From Triticum aestivum (Eukaryota; Streptophyta; Magnoliopsida; Poales; Poaceae), in NCBI RefSeq assembly GCF_018294505.1, contig NC_057810.1:708117859-708181858 (forward strand): a stretch of 64,000 bases of DNA, read 5' to 3'. Shown piece after piece: positions 46,690 through 59,539 of this stretch (positions are counted from its first letter, which is position 1; each line of letters begins with the position of its first letter). The notes under the pieces were generated by a model that saw only the letters and a program-made list of their open reading frames with translations, searched no databases and was not told the origin of the DNA. The translations under genes were made by a program, and so were the position numbers.

Positions 46690-46830
46690 TAACTGCCACA
46701 CGTGTGGCATGGACAAGAACCCGCCCGCACGCCTCGTGTGGCATGGACAGGAACCCGCCTGCACGACTGCGTCCGGGCACGCAATTGCACAACGCGCACA
46801 TCCGGTGTGTGGCAACCCCGCCCGCACGAC
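46690..46830. repeat. GC-rich tandem copies of GTGTGGCATGGACA(A/G)GAACCCGCC
   Basis: Two adjacent copies of about 33 bases (46704-46736, 46737-46769) each hold CGTGTGGCATGGACARGAACCCGCC and GCACGMC. A third, partial copy is at 46806 (GTGTGGCAACCCCGCCCGCACGAC). CACACGTGTGGCA at 46698 is palindromic around CACGTG. This may be the promoter side of the following gene, which is inference. The open frame 46702-47175 is proline-rich and probably not coding. Confidence 0.5.
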
Positions 46831-47180
46831 CCTGTCCGGGCTAGACGACCCCGCTGCCCGCATGACCCAGCCGTTCCCGGCCTCCGATCGATCCCCACTC
46901 TCGACTGCCGCCATCGTCCCCCACCTCTCGAACCCCTACCTCCATCGCCGGACTTCTCTGGTTGCCATGGCAACCAGAGCAGATCCGTAGGGCCTTCCCA
47001 CCGCAAACCACACCCCAACCCTCCCCCACCCCAGCCCCCCACTCCAACCCCGCCCTCCAAAGACGATCAGCTAAAAGTAGGTGAAATCTCCCAATCTCAT
47101 ACTGCTTCTCATCCTTCTTCTGGGCAGAAAATTGCAAATTTACAGATGAAGGTGGCGACTGGATCCATGCTATAGGGGTA

Positions 47181-47696
47181 AAACACTACATGGTTCTGTG
47201 TATCTTCACATTTGCCAAGGAGAATACACCAGATCTGCCATGTACTACGCTTGAGATTAACTTAAGTTCCTAGTTTGATTGACGCAAGTAGTTGGTAATG
47301 AAATGGATGAGTAGGAATCCCTAAAAAAGGAGAGGAATGACAAATTTGAAATAAAGGGGGTGGGAAAAATTAATTGCCACTTGTGTCTAATGTCAGTTGC
47401 CACCTTTCGTTGTCAGTAACTGCCACCAAGTTAACCTGTTGCTTGCCATCCTATTGTAGTGGTTGTTGCCATCGAATCGAACGAATAGCTAGCACGCAAA
47501 ATTTTAGAAAAAGAGTGTCCATGTGCATGTCCTACTTGCCGCGATGTGTTGGTTGCCTACGCATGAAAATGTGATAACACTGACGTGTTATCTTCTACGT
47601 GCAAGCAGCAGAAGAATACAATTCTTGTGGATTGTTGATGCGTTCTTGTTCATGCAGTGATTGAGAACACATTGGAAGAAGCGAGACATGGAAAGA
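47181..47696 (+). other. spacer before the possible first coding exon of the MULE gene
   Basis: No coding sequence is supported. Scattered CAGTTGCCA/CTTGCCAT motifs at 47380-47470 are an outlying, degenerate part of the TTGCCATG repeat described below. Confidence 0.4.
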
Positions 47697-48605
47697 ATGA
47701 ATCACGAAGATGGCACTGATACTTGGGGTTCTCAAATGCCAGAAACGCCCCCTTGGGATGCATTAGAGTACAGTCAACTCATTTCTGCAGGGCCGTTGCT
47801 GCCACTACTAGAACGGTATGCAGGCATTGGTATGATCCGTGATAACAAAAGAAAAGAACAGTTGCCATGTTCGCAATGATGAAGATGGCATTCTACTTAT
47901 GTCGTACACTGTCATTTTTTTGCAGGTTCTTATGACCAAAACACACTCAGGGGGCCTCCGTGGCAAGTTCAGTCACAGGGCACTAACACTGACAAATGTA
48001 CGGGCAGCCAACTTCAACTAGCTAATATGGCTAATCAAGGTAACGCATACGAAAAAGAACACATACTAGTCTGGACATGAAAAATAAACTTACAAAGGTT
48101 GGCAAAAAGACTCACGAGTTATGATGGGTGAAAATGCAGAGCCTTCATGCAGCACGTGGCATCAGGCAGCACCCATGTACATGCCATCGACGTCATACAT
48201 AGGTGAGTCCATAAAAAAGTGAAGTTGCGGACGGTGAATTAGCAGAAGGAGCATAGTTGACAACTGCAGTTGCCATGATTGGACAACTGCAATTGCCATG
48301 AATAAATAAATGCAGTTGTCATCCCTGGACAACTGTTGTTGCCCTCCCTGGACAACTGCTGTTGCCATGGAGGAACAACTGCAGTTGCCATGCCAGGACA
48401 ACTGCAGTTGCCATACCAGGGCAACTGCAGTTTCCATGCTAGCACAAACTGCATTTGCCATGTATTGACCAACTACTATGATGCTTACAGGTTATTACGG
48501 TGGTGGTACCCCGCAAACGTCTTGTGGCAAGCTTCACAGATTGCAGATAGAGCATGTCAATTTGGTGTGACAGACCACACAAAATGGGCACATGTAGCAC
48601 AACAA
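47697..48605 (+). pseudogene. candidate 5' exons of the FAR1/MULE gene
   Basis: Three short segments have splice-like borders: 47697-47815 (MNHEDGTDTWGSQMPETPPW; GTATGC donor), 47926-48039 (SYDQNTLRGPPWQVQSQG; TTTTTTGCAG acceptor, GTAACG donor) and 48491-48605 (TTACAG acceptor, GTAAAA donor). The second ends in phase 1 and fits the phase of the exon at 49171. The first and third do not join in one frame without a one-base shift, so the 5' part is either damaged or the model is wrong. The residues are low in similarity to anything I know; N-terminal extensions of FAR1-like proteins are poorly conserved. Confidence 0.35.
48247..48475 (+). repeat. TTGCCATG repeat array 1 (about 9 units)
   Basis: Units of about 22-25 bases of the type ACAACTGCAGTTGCCATG, e.g. 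at 48255, 48280, 48353, 48380 and 48404. The AACTGCAGTT part is a perfect palindrome. The array lies between two candidate 5' exons of the MULE gene. Confidence 0.75.
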
Positions 48606-48861
48606 GGTAAAAATTGAACCACAAAAGAGCACTACATTTGTTTTTGTGGCAAAAAATAGCACGTGACGAAAAAGAAGATTTGTAGCAGTGATGGTGGACA
48701 AAATCAAGCATAAAACGCTAACAAGTGGTTGTGTGCAATGAGTCATGTATTGTCTTCGAAAATTTGCCAACTGCTAAAAGCATGTGTGCAGCACTAATGG
48801 TTGATCGCATTTGCCTAGTGAGATCAGGCTTAGAATTCAAAAGTTTTGATGCTAGAACACA

Positions 48862-49046
48862 GTGGTTGCCATGTGTTGGTAGCAGTATTTGCCATGTATG
48901 TAGGACTGCAGCTGCCATGCATATAGAACCCAAGTTTTCGTACTAAAAAAGGAGCTGGTTGTCGTGCATTGGCAAACAATAGTTGCCATGTTTGTTGGAC
49001 TGTAGCTGCCATGACTGGACAACTACAGTTGCCATGCATGTCCACG
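48862..49046 (+). repeat. TTGCCATG repeat array 2 (about 6 degenerate units)
   Basis: Copies such as AGTGGTTGCCATGTGTTGG, AGTATTTGCCATGTATG, ACTGCAGCTGCCATG, AATAGTTGCCATGTTTG and ACTACAGTTGCCATGCATG. It is in the intron directly before the main exon (49171) and has the same orientation as the other arrays. Confidence 0.7.
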
Positions 49047-50787
49047 CACAGACTCACGGCTTGTTGTTTGAATGATGTCATGCCAAATCACTCGAAGTTG
49101 ATGTGATCCGTTGCGATAAACATGTTATTCAAACAAAATCTTACTCTCATACCTATTTTTTCTATTACAGGGCCTACAACTACAGTGAACAGCGGCGCGG
49201 GGACATCTACTGCGGGGAGCTCTGAGCGCATGGAAGACGCGTTCCACCAGCCAGCAGACAATCATGCCGCAAACAATGCCGAGTCAGAGTCGGAAATGGC
49301 AATCATTCCCGCAATTCCGACAGGCACCCCTTTGAACACAAGCACTGGCAACACTCAAGTAGATGAAACTGCCGCTGATACTAAAGTGAATGATGAAACT
49401 GACGACGAGGCACAAGGGGATGAAGATGATGGGCAATCAGAGATTGTGGTACCTCAGCCACCGTATGTTGGGCAGAGATTTGAATCGTTTGCAGAAGCAA
49501 AGAAATTCTACCAGACATATGCAAAGTTCCATGGGTTTTCCGTCAACACCGAATACCTTAGGAAAATTAACAAAACTAACGAGTACAGCAGAGGTGAGAT
49601 GAGGTGCCACAAGGCACGAATGAACAAGAAGGGGAAAGGTGTTGCACCTGTCGTTCCAGAACGAAAGAAAGGTATCATTCTCAAGACGGGATGCCCTGTC
49701 CGGTGTAAGCTAAACGTAGATGGAACACAGTATGTGGTCACTGAATATTTTGACGAGCACAACCACAAACTCATAAAGAAGTTTGACCTGGTAAAATTTC
49801 TAACCGCCCACAGAGGATTCACCCCCCTCGAAAGGCAATACTTTAAGCTGCTACATGATTGTAACGTTGGTCCATCAAGAATGGTCTAGATACTATCACT
49901 CATCCACAGCAAAAAGGGGACTCTGAGTAGCATGCCCTACATACCAGCTGACGTCACAAACCTACAGGCAAAGTACCATAGAGAGAGCAAGTTGGCTGAC
50001 ATAGAGGCCACAATGGCCTACTTCGATGAGAAAGCGAAGGAAGATCCAGATTTCTTCTACAGGATAAGGTTGGACGATGAGGACCGTGTCAGGAACATGT
50101 ATTGGCTGGATGGTGCTGCAAGGAGAGCCTACAAACATTTCCGAGATTGCATTTCATTCGACGCGGCGTATCTCACTAATATGTACAAGATGCCATGCGC
50201 TCCATTCATAGGAATAAATAACCACAATCAGTCATTGCAGTTCGGCCGTGGGCTCGTTCGGAATGAAGACACGGATGGATATGTTTGGCTGTTGAAGACC
50301 TTCTTGGAGTGCATGGATGGACTTGCTTCGATGAACATAATAACAGACCAGGATTTTAGTATGCGTGCAGGCATAGAGAAGGTCTTTCCGTTGGCAATGC
50401 ACAGGCACTGCAGGTGGCACATTATAAAGAAGGTTGAGGAGACGCTAGGACCGTTCTTTGCTGACCGTCCAGAGCTGCACAAGGCATTCGAGCTGTGCGT
50501 GGACCACAGCTTGACGGTGGAGGAGTTTGAAAGGAGCTGGATGGCCATGATTGAAACATATCAAGTCCAAGACGACGAGACTCTTGCTAGACTATGGGAG
50601 AAGCGAATGTACTGGGTGCCGACCTACTTCATGCAGTGCTTCTTCCTCTTTCTGCAGACTAAGCAGCGCAACGAGGGGTTCAATGCTGTTTTGAAGCAGT
50701 ACGTGAGCCCTGGCAACTCATCGCTACAATTTGCCAAGTAGTACACAGCTTTGCAACAAAAAATACTAGCATCTGAGCTACAGGAAG

Positions 50788-50792
50788 AAGCG
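50788..50792 (+). repeat. target-site duplication AAGCG of Copia-F (partner at 59399-59403)
   Basis: AAGCG precedes the LTR at 50793 and follows the other LTR end at 59398. Taking out Copia-F with one copy rejoins the transposase exon in frame. Confidence 0.95.
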
Positions 50793-52552
50793 TGTTGGGG
50801 AACGTAGCAGAAATTCAAAAAAATTCCCATGTGTCACCAAGATCTATCTATGGAGAAACCAACAACGAGGGGAAGGAGAGTACATCTACATACCCTTGTA
50901 GATTGCTAAGCGAAAGCGTTCAAGAGAACGGGGTTGAAGGATTCGTACTCGTCGTGATCCAAATCACCGGAGATCCTAGTGCCGAACGGACGGCACCTCC
51001 GCGTTCAACACATGTACAGCCCAGTGACGTCTCCCATGCCTTGATCCAGCAAGGAGAGAGGGAGAGGTTGGGGAAGACTCCATCCCGCAGCAGCACAACG
51101 GCGTGGTAGTGGTGGAGGAGCATGGTGATCCAACAGGGCTTCGCCAAGCACCGCGAGATATGAGGAGAAAGAGAGGTAGGGCTGCGCCAACATGAGAAGA
51201 ACTTCGTGTGTTGGGCTGCTCCTTTGCCTCCACTATATATAGGGGGAGAGGGGGGGCTGCGCCCCCACCTAGGGTTCCACCCTAGGGGCGGTGGCCAGCC
51301 CAAGATCCCATCTGAGGGGCGCCAAGGGGGGGGAGAGGGGAAACTTGCCCCCCAAGTTAGGTGGGTGCGCCCCCTCCCTAAAATCTAGGCGCCTTGGGCC
51401 CTTGTGGGGGGCACACCAGCCCACCTAGGGCTGGTCCCCTCCCACACTTGGCCCATGCAGCCCTCCGGGAATGGTGGCCCCACTTGGTGGACCCCCGGGA
51501 CCCTCCCGGTGGTCCCGGTACGTTACTGATAAAACCCGAAACTTTTCCGGTGACCAAAACAGGACTTCCCATATATAAATCTTTACCTCCGGGCCATTCC
51601 GGAACTCCTCGTGACATCCGGGATCTCATCCGGGACTCCGAACAACATTCGGTAACCACATACAAACTTCCTTTATAACCCTAGCGTCATCGAACCTTAA
51701 GTGTGTAGACCCTACGGGTTCGGGAACCATGCAGACATGACCGAGACGTTCTCCGGTCAATAACCAACAGCGGGATCTGGATACCCATGTTGGCTCCCAC
51801 ATGTTCCACGATGATCTCATCGGATGAACCACGATGTCGAGGATTCGATCAATCCCGTATACAATTCCCTTTGTCTAGCGGTATTGTACTTGCCCGAGAT
51901 TCGATCATCGGTATGCCGATACCTTGTTCAATCTCGTTACCTGCAAGTCTCTTACTCGTTCCATAACACATCATCCCGTGATCAACCCCTTGGTCACATT
52001 GTGCACATTATGATGATGTCCTACCGAGTGGGCCCAGAGATACCTCTCTGTTTACACGGAGTGACAAATCCCAGTCTTGATTCGTGCCAACCCAACAGAC
52101 ACTTTCGGAGACACCCATAGTGCACCTTTATAGCCACCCAGTTACGTTGTGACGTTTGGTGCACCCAAAGCATTCCTACGGTATCCGGGAGTTGCACAAT
52201 CTCATGGTCTAAGGAAATGGTACTTGACATTTAGAAAAGCTTTAGCATACGAACTACACGATCTTTGTGCTAGGCTTAGGATTGGGTCTTGTCCATCACA
52301 TCATTCTCCTAATGATGTGATCCCGTTATCAACGACATCCAATGTCCATGGTCAGGAAACCGTAACCATCTATTGATCAACGAGCTAGTCAATCAGAGGC
52401 TTACTAGGGACATGGTGTTGTCTATGTACCCACACATGTATGTGAGTTTCCTATCAATACAACTATAGCATGGATAATAAACGATTATCATGAACAAGGA
52501 AATATAATAATAATAACTAATTTATTATTGCCTCTAGGGCATATTTCCAACA
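50793..52552 (-). repeat. 3' LTR of Copia-F (left, 1760 bp)
   Basis: Plus strand TGTTGGGGAACGTAGCAG...CATATTTCCAACA, followed by the polypurine tract (GTCTCCCACTT, 52553-52563). Minus-strand TATA box near 51233-51240. Confidence 0.93.
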
Positions 52553-52739
52553 GTCTCCCACTTGCACTAGAGTCAATAATCTAGTTCACATCGCCATGTG
52601 ATTAACACTGATAGGTCACATCGCCATGTGACCAACATCCAAAGAGTTTACTAGTGTCACTAAACTAGTTCACATCACCATGTGATTAAGACTCAATGAG
52701 TTCTGGGGTTTGATCATGGTTTGCTAGTGAGAGAGGTTT

Positions 52740-55700
52740 TAGTCAACGGGTCTGCAACATTCAGATCCGTATGTATTTCGCAATTCTCTATGTCATATTG
52801 TAAATGCTGCTTCCACGCTCCACTTGGAGCTATTCCAAATGGTTGCTCCACTATACGTATCCGGTTTACTACTCAGAGTCATTCAGATAGGTGTTAAAGC
52901 TTGCATCGAGTAACCCTTTACGCCGAACTCTTTATCACCTCCATAATCGAGAAACATGTCCTTTATTTACTCCAAGGACAATTTTGACCGCTGTCCAATG
53001 ATCCCCCATTCCTGGATCATTCTTGTACCCCTTGACTGACTCATGGCAAGGCACACTTCCGGTGCGGTACACAGCATAGCATACTATAGAGCCTATGTCT
53101 GAAGCATAGGGGACGACCTTCGTCCTTTCTCTCTCTTCTGCCGTGGTCGAGCTTTAACTCTTAACTTCATACCTTATAACTCTGGCAAGAACTCCTTCTT
53201 TGACTGATCCATCTTGAACACCTTCAAGATTTTGTCAAGGTATGTGCTCATTTGGAAGTATTATTAAACATTTTGATCTATCTTATAGATCTTGATGCTT
53301 ATTGTTCAAGTAGCCTAATCCAGGTTTTCCATTGAAAAACACTTTTCAAACAACCCTATATGCTTTCTATAAACTCTACATCATTTCTGATCAACAATAT
53401 GTCAACAACATATACTCATCAGAAATTCTATAGTGCTCCCACTCACTTCTTTGGAAATACAAGTTTCTCATAAACTTTGTATAGACCCAAAATCTTTGAT
53501 CATCTCATCAAAGCGTACATGCCAACTCCGAGATGCTTACTCCAGTCCTTAGAAGGATTGCTGGAGCTTTCCATACTTGTTAGCGTCTTTCAGGATTGTC
53601 AAAAACCTTCTGGTTGTATCACATACAACCTTTCCTCAAGAAAACTAAGGAAACAATGTTTTGACATCCTATATGCAAGATTTCATAAATAATGCAGTAA
53701 CTGTTAATCCAATTCCAATAGACTGTTAGCATCGCTACGAGTGAGAAAGCCTCACCGCAGTCAACTCCTTGAACTTGTCCGAAAACATCTTTAACGACAA
53801 GTCGAGCTTTCTTAATGGTGATACTTACCATCATTGTCTGTCTTCCTTTTAAAATCCATCTTTACCCAATGGCCTTACGACCATCAAGTATTTCTTCCAA
53901 AGTCATGGATCCTCTCTCGGATGTTATGGCCTCGAGCCATTCATCGGAATCCGAGCCCACCATCGCTTCTCCATAGCTCGTAGGTTCATTGTTGTCTAGC
54001 AACATGACCTCTAAGACAGGATTGCGTACCACTCTGAAGTAGTACGCGTCCTTGTCGACCTACGAGGTCCAGTAGTGACTTGATCCGAAGCATCATGATC
54101 ACTATCATCAGCTTCCACTTCAATTGGTGTAGGTGCCACATGAACAACTTCCTGTGCCCTGCTACACACTGGTTGAAGTGATGGTTCAATAACCTCATTA
54201 AGTCTCCACCATCCTCCCACTCAATTCTTTCGAGAGAAACTTTTCCTCGAGAAATGACCCGTTTCTAGAAACAATTACTTTTGCTTCCGGATCTGAGATA
54301 GGAGGTATACCCAACTGTTTTGGGTGTCCTCTGAAGATGCATTTTTATCCGCTTTGGGTTCGAGCTCATCAACCTGAAACTTTTTCACATAAGCATCACA
54401 GCCCCAAACTTTTAAGAAATGACAACTTAGGTTTCTCCAAACCATAGTTCAAACGGTGTCGTCTCAACGGAATTACGTGGTGCCCTATTAAAGTGAGTAC
54501 GGTTGTCTCTAATGCCTAACCCATGAATGATAGTGGTAATTCGATAAGAGACATCATGGTACGCACCATATCCAATAGGGTGCAACTATGATGTTCGGAC
54601 ACACCATCACACTATGGTGTTCCAGGCGGTATTAATTGTGAAACAATTTCCACAATGTCTTAATTGCGTGCCAAAGCTCGTAACTTAGATACTCATCTCT
54701 ATGATCATATCATAGACATTTTATCCTCTTGTCGCGATGATCTTTAACTTCACTCTGAAATTACTTGAACCATTCAATAATTCAGACTTGTGTTTCATCA
54801 AGTAAATATACTCAACATCTACTCGAATCATCTGTGAAGTAAGAACATAACGATATTCACTGCATGCCTCGGCACTCATTGGACTGCACACATCAAAATG
54901 TGTTACTTCCAACAAGTTGCTATCTTGTTCCATCTCACTGAAACCGAGGCTTTTCAGTCATCTTGCCCATGTGGTATGATTTGCATATCTCAAGTGATTC
55001 AAAATCAAGTGAGTCCAAACGATCCATCTGCATGGAGTTTCTTCATGCGTATACACCAATAGACATGGTTTGCATGTCTCAAACTTTTCAAAAACGAGTG
55101 AGTCCAAAGATCCATCAACATGGAGCTTCTTCATGCGTTTTACACCAATATGACTTACATGGCAGTGCCACAAGTAAGTGGTACTATCATTACTATCTTA
55201 TATCATTTGGCATGAAAATGTGTATCACTATGATCGAGATTCAATAAACCATTCCTTTTAGGTGCAATACCATTGAAGGTATTATTCAAATAAACAGAGT
55301 AACCATTATTCTCCTTAAATGAATAACCGTATTGCGATAGACATAATCCAATCATGTCTATGCTCAACGCAAACACCAAATAACAATTATTTTAACACCA
55401 ATCTCGATGGTAGAGGGAGCGTGCGATGCTTGATCACATCAACCTTGGAAACACTTCCAACACATATCATCAGCTCACCTTTAGCTAGTCTCCGTTTATT
55501 CCGTAGCTTTTATTTCGAGTTACTAACACTTAGCAACCGAACCGGCATCTAATACCCTGGTGCTACTAGGAGTACTAGTAAAGTACACATTAACATAATG
55601 TATATCCAATATACTTCTATCGACCTTGCCAGCCTTCTTATCTACCAAGTATCTAGGGTAATTATGCTCCAGTGGCTGTTCCCCTTATTACAGAAGCACT

Positions 55701-56111
55701 TAGCTCGGGTTTAGGTTCAACCTTGGGTTTCTTCACTGGAGCAGCAGCTGATTTGCTGTTTCATGAAGTACCCCTTCTTGCCCTTGCCCTTCTTGAAACT
55801 AGTGGTTTCACCAACCATCAACAATTGATGCTCCTTCTTGATTTCTACTTTCGCAGTGTCAAACATCGTGAATACCTCAAGGATCATCATATCTATCCCT
55901 CATATGTTACAGTTCATCACGAAGCTCTAGCAGCTTGGTGGCAATGACTTTGGAGAAACATCACTATCTCATCTGGAAGATCAAATCCCACTCGATTCAA
56001 GTGATTGTTGCACTCAGACAATCTGAGCACAAGCTCAACGATTGAGCTTTTCTCCCTTAGTTTGCAGGCTAAGAAAATCATTGGAGGTCTTATACCTCTT
56101 GACGTGGGCAT
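52740..56111 (-). pseudogene. degenerate gag-pol of Copia-F
   Basis: On the minus strand there are gag near 56111-55850 (same frame-breaking sequence DEIVMFLQSHCHQAARAS as in Copia-A), the zinc-knuckle region near 55690 and the pre-integrase region with the 88-bp duplication (about 54973-55148). Integrase is near 54930-54400, RT from about 54220 (NNEPTSYGEAM), the mutated active site YVVD at 53401-53412 and RNase H near 53100-52750. 56112-57650 is the untranslated leader with no coding sequence. Confidence 0.85.
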
Positions 56112-57667
56112 GAGCTTGAAATCCCAATTTCAGCCCTCGAAACATCTCATATGTTCCGCGACATTTCGAAAACGTCTTTGGTGCCTCAACTCTAAACTGT
56201 TTAACTGAACTTCACATAGTTATCAAAACATGTATGTCCGATGTTCGCAACATCCACAGACGACGTTTGGGGTTTTGCACACTGAGCGGTGCATTAAGGA
56301 CATAATCTTTCTACTGATCGCATAATCGCTACTGTCAACTTTCAACTATATTTTCTCTAGGAACATATCTAAAACAGTAGAACTACAGCGCGAGCTATGA
56401 CATAATTTGCAAAGGGCTTTTGACTATGTTCAGGATAATTAAGTTCATCTAATGAACTCCCACTCAGATAGACATCCTTCTAGTCATCTAAGTGATTACA
56501 TGATCCGAGTCAACTAGGTCGTGTCCGATCATCACGTGAGACGGACTAGTCATCATCGTGAACATCTTCATGTTGATCGTATCCTCCATACGACTCATGC
56601 TCGACCTTTCGGTCTCTTGTGTTGCGAGGCCATGTTTGTACATCCTAGGCTCGTCAAGTTAACCTAAGTGTTTCCCGTGTGTAAATCTGGCTTACACCCG
56701 TTGTATGTGAATGTTAGAATCTATCACACCCAATCATCACGTGGTGCTTCGAAACGACGAACTTTCACAATGGTGCACAGTTAGGGGGAACACTTTCTTG
56801 AAATTTTAATGAGGGATCATCTTATTTACTACCCTCGTTCTAAGCGAATAAGATGTATGAACATGATAAACATCACATGCAATCAAATCGTGACATGATA
56901 TGGCCAATATCATTTTGCTCCTTTTGATCTCCATCTTCGGGGCTCCATGATCATCATCGTCATCGGCATGACACCATGATCTCCATCATCATGATCTCCA
57001 TCATCGTGTCTCCATGAAGTTGTCTCGCCAACTTATTACTTCTACTACTATGGCTACCGGTTAGCAATAAAGTAAAGTAATTACATGGCGTTTGTTAAAT
57101 GACACGCAGGTCATACAATAAATTAAAACAACTCCTATGGCTCCTGCCGGTTGTCATACTCATCGACATGCAAGTCGTGATTCCTATTACAAGAACATGA
57201 TCAATCTCATACATCACATATCATTCATCACATTCTTCTTGGCCATATCACATCACATAGCATACCCTGCAAAAACAAGTCAGACGTCCCCTAATTGTTG
57301 TTTGCCTGTTTTACATGGCTGCTATGGGTTTCTAGCAAGAACATTTCTTACCTACGCAAAACCACAACGTGATATGCCAATTGCTATTTACCCTTCATAA
57401 GGACCCTTTTCATCAAATCCGTTCCGACTAAAGTGGGAGAGACTGGCACCCGCTAGCCACCTTATGCACCAAGTGCATGTCAGTCGGCCGAACCTGTCTC
57501 ACGTAAGTGTACGTGTAAGGTCGGTCTGGGCCGCTTCATCCCACAATACCGTCGAAACAAGATTGGACTAGTAACGGTAAGAATATTGAACAAAATCAAC
57601 GCCCACAACTACTTTGTGTTCTATTCGTGCAAAGAATCTACGCAATAGACCTAGCTCATGATGCCAC

Positions 57668-59398
57668 TGTTGGGGAACGTAGCAGAAATTCAAAAAAATT
57701 CCTACGTGTCACCAAGATCTATCTATGGAGAAACCAGCAACGAGGGGAAGGAGAGTGCATCTACATACCCTTGTAGATCGCTAAGCGGAAGCGTTCAAGA
57801 GAACGGTGTTGAAGGAGTCGTACTCGTCGTGATCCAAATCACTGGAGATCCTAGTGCCGAACGGACGGCACCTCCGCGTTCAACACACGTACAGCCCGGT
57901 GACGTCTCCCATGCCTTGATCCAGCAAGGAGAGAGGGAGAGGTTGGGGAAGACTCCATCCAGCAGCAGCACAACAGCGTGGTGGTGGTGGAGGAGCGTGG
58001 TGATCCAGCAGGGCTTCGCCAAGCACCGCGAGATATGAGGAGAAAGAGAGGTAGGGCAGCGCCAACATGAGAAGAACTTCGTGTGTTGGGCTACTCCTTT
58101 GCCTCCGCTATATATAGGGGGAGAGGGGGGGCTGCGCCCCCACCTAGGGTTCCACCCTAGGGGCGGCCAAGGGCGGGAGAGGGGAAACTTGCCCCCCAAG
58201 TTAGGTGGGTGCGCCCCCTCCCCAAACTCTAGGCGCCTTGGGCCCTTGTGGGGGGGCGCACCAGCCCACTTGGGGCTGGTCCCCTCCCACACTTGGCCCA
58301 TGCAGCCCTCCGGGGATGGTGGCCCCACTTGGTGGACCCCCGAAACCCTCCCGGTGGTCCCGGTACGTTACTGATAAAACCCGAAACTTTTTCGGTGGCC
58401 AAAACAGGACTTCCCATATATAAATCTTTACCTTCGGACCATTCCGGAACTCCTCGTGACATCCAGGATCTCATCCGGGACTCCTAACAACATTCGGTAA
58501 CCACATACAAACTTCCTTTATAACCCTAGCATCATCGAACCTTAAGTGTGTAGACCCTATGGGTTCGGGAACCATGCAGACATGACCGAGACATTCTCCG
58601 GTCAATAACCAACAGCAGGATCTGAATACTCATGTTGGCTCCCACATGTTCCACGATGATCTCATTGGATGAACCACGATGCCGAGGATTCGATCAATCC
58701 CGTATACAATTCCCTTTGTCTAGCGGTATTGTACTTGCCCGAGATTCGATTGTCGGTATGCCGATACTTTGTTCAATCTCGTGACCTGCAAGTCTCTTTA
58801 CTCGTTCCGTAACACATCATCCCATGATCAACCCCTTGGTCACATTGTGCTCATTATGATGATGTCCTATCGAGTGGGCCCAGAGATACCTCTCCGTTTA
58901 CACGGAGTGACAAATCCCAGTCTCGATTCGTGCCAACCCAACCGACACTTTCGGAGACACCCGTAGTGCACCTTTATAGCCACCCAGTTACGTTGTGACG
59001 TTTGGTGCATCCAAAGCACTCCTACGGTATCCGGGAGTTGCACAATCTCATGGTCTAAGGAAATGATACTTGACATTTAGAAAAGCTTTAGCATACGAAC
59101 TACACGATCTTTGTGCTATGCTTAGGATTGGGTCTTGTCCATCACATCATTCTCCTAATGATGTGATCCCGTTATCAATGACATCCAATGTCCATGGTCA
59201 GGAAACCGTAACCATCTATTGATCAACGAGCTAGTCAATCAGAGGCTTACTAGGGACATGGTGTTGTCTATGTATCCACACATGTATCTGAGTTTCCTAT
59301 CAATACAATTATAGCATGGATAATAAACGATTATCATGAACAAGGAAATATAATAATATTAACTAATTTATTATTGCCTCTAGGGCATATTTCCAACA
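57668..59398 (-). repeat. 5' LTR of Copia-F (right, 1731 bp)
   Basis: Plus strand TGTTGGGGAACGTAGCAG...CATATTTCCAACA. The primer binding site is just before it (ATGATGCCAC, 57658-57667 on the plus strand). Minus-strand TATA box near 58109-58116. Confidence 0.93.
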
Positions 59399-59539
59399 AA
59401 GCGAACACCGCGCTAAAGCAGCCAAAATTGCTAACGTATTTACCGATGGAGAGGCAAATGAGCAAGATATACACCAACAAGATCTTTAACAAGTAAGTCA
59501 GTTGCGTTACAGTCTTATTTGCACAAAAGCACGAAGGCA

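Larger units (their letters stand above)
50793..59398 (-). mobile_element. Copia-F: complete Copia retrotransposon in minus orientation (8606 bp)
   Basis: Two LTRs, primer binding site, polypurine tract and 5-bp duplication AAGCG show a complete insertion in an exon of the MULE transposase. The internal part is colinear with Copia-E and Copia-A and carries the same damage. The LTRs differ by scattered substitutions and one indel of about 30 bases near 51285-51325 (present in the left LTR only). The insertion is opposite to the direction of the gene. Confidence 0.95.

Noticed and set aside
46702..47175. 157-codon proline-rich open frame as a gene
   Set aside because: It overlaps the tandem GC-rich motif, has overlapping open frames in other phases and shows no domain. 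Absence of stops follows from GC content.
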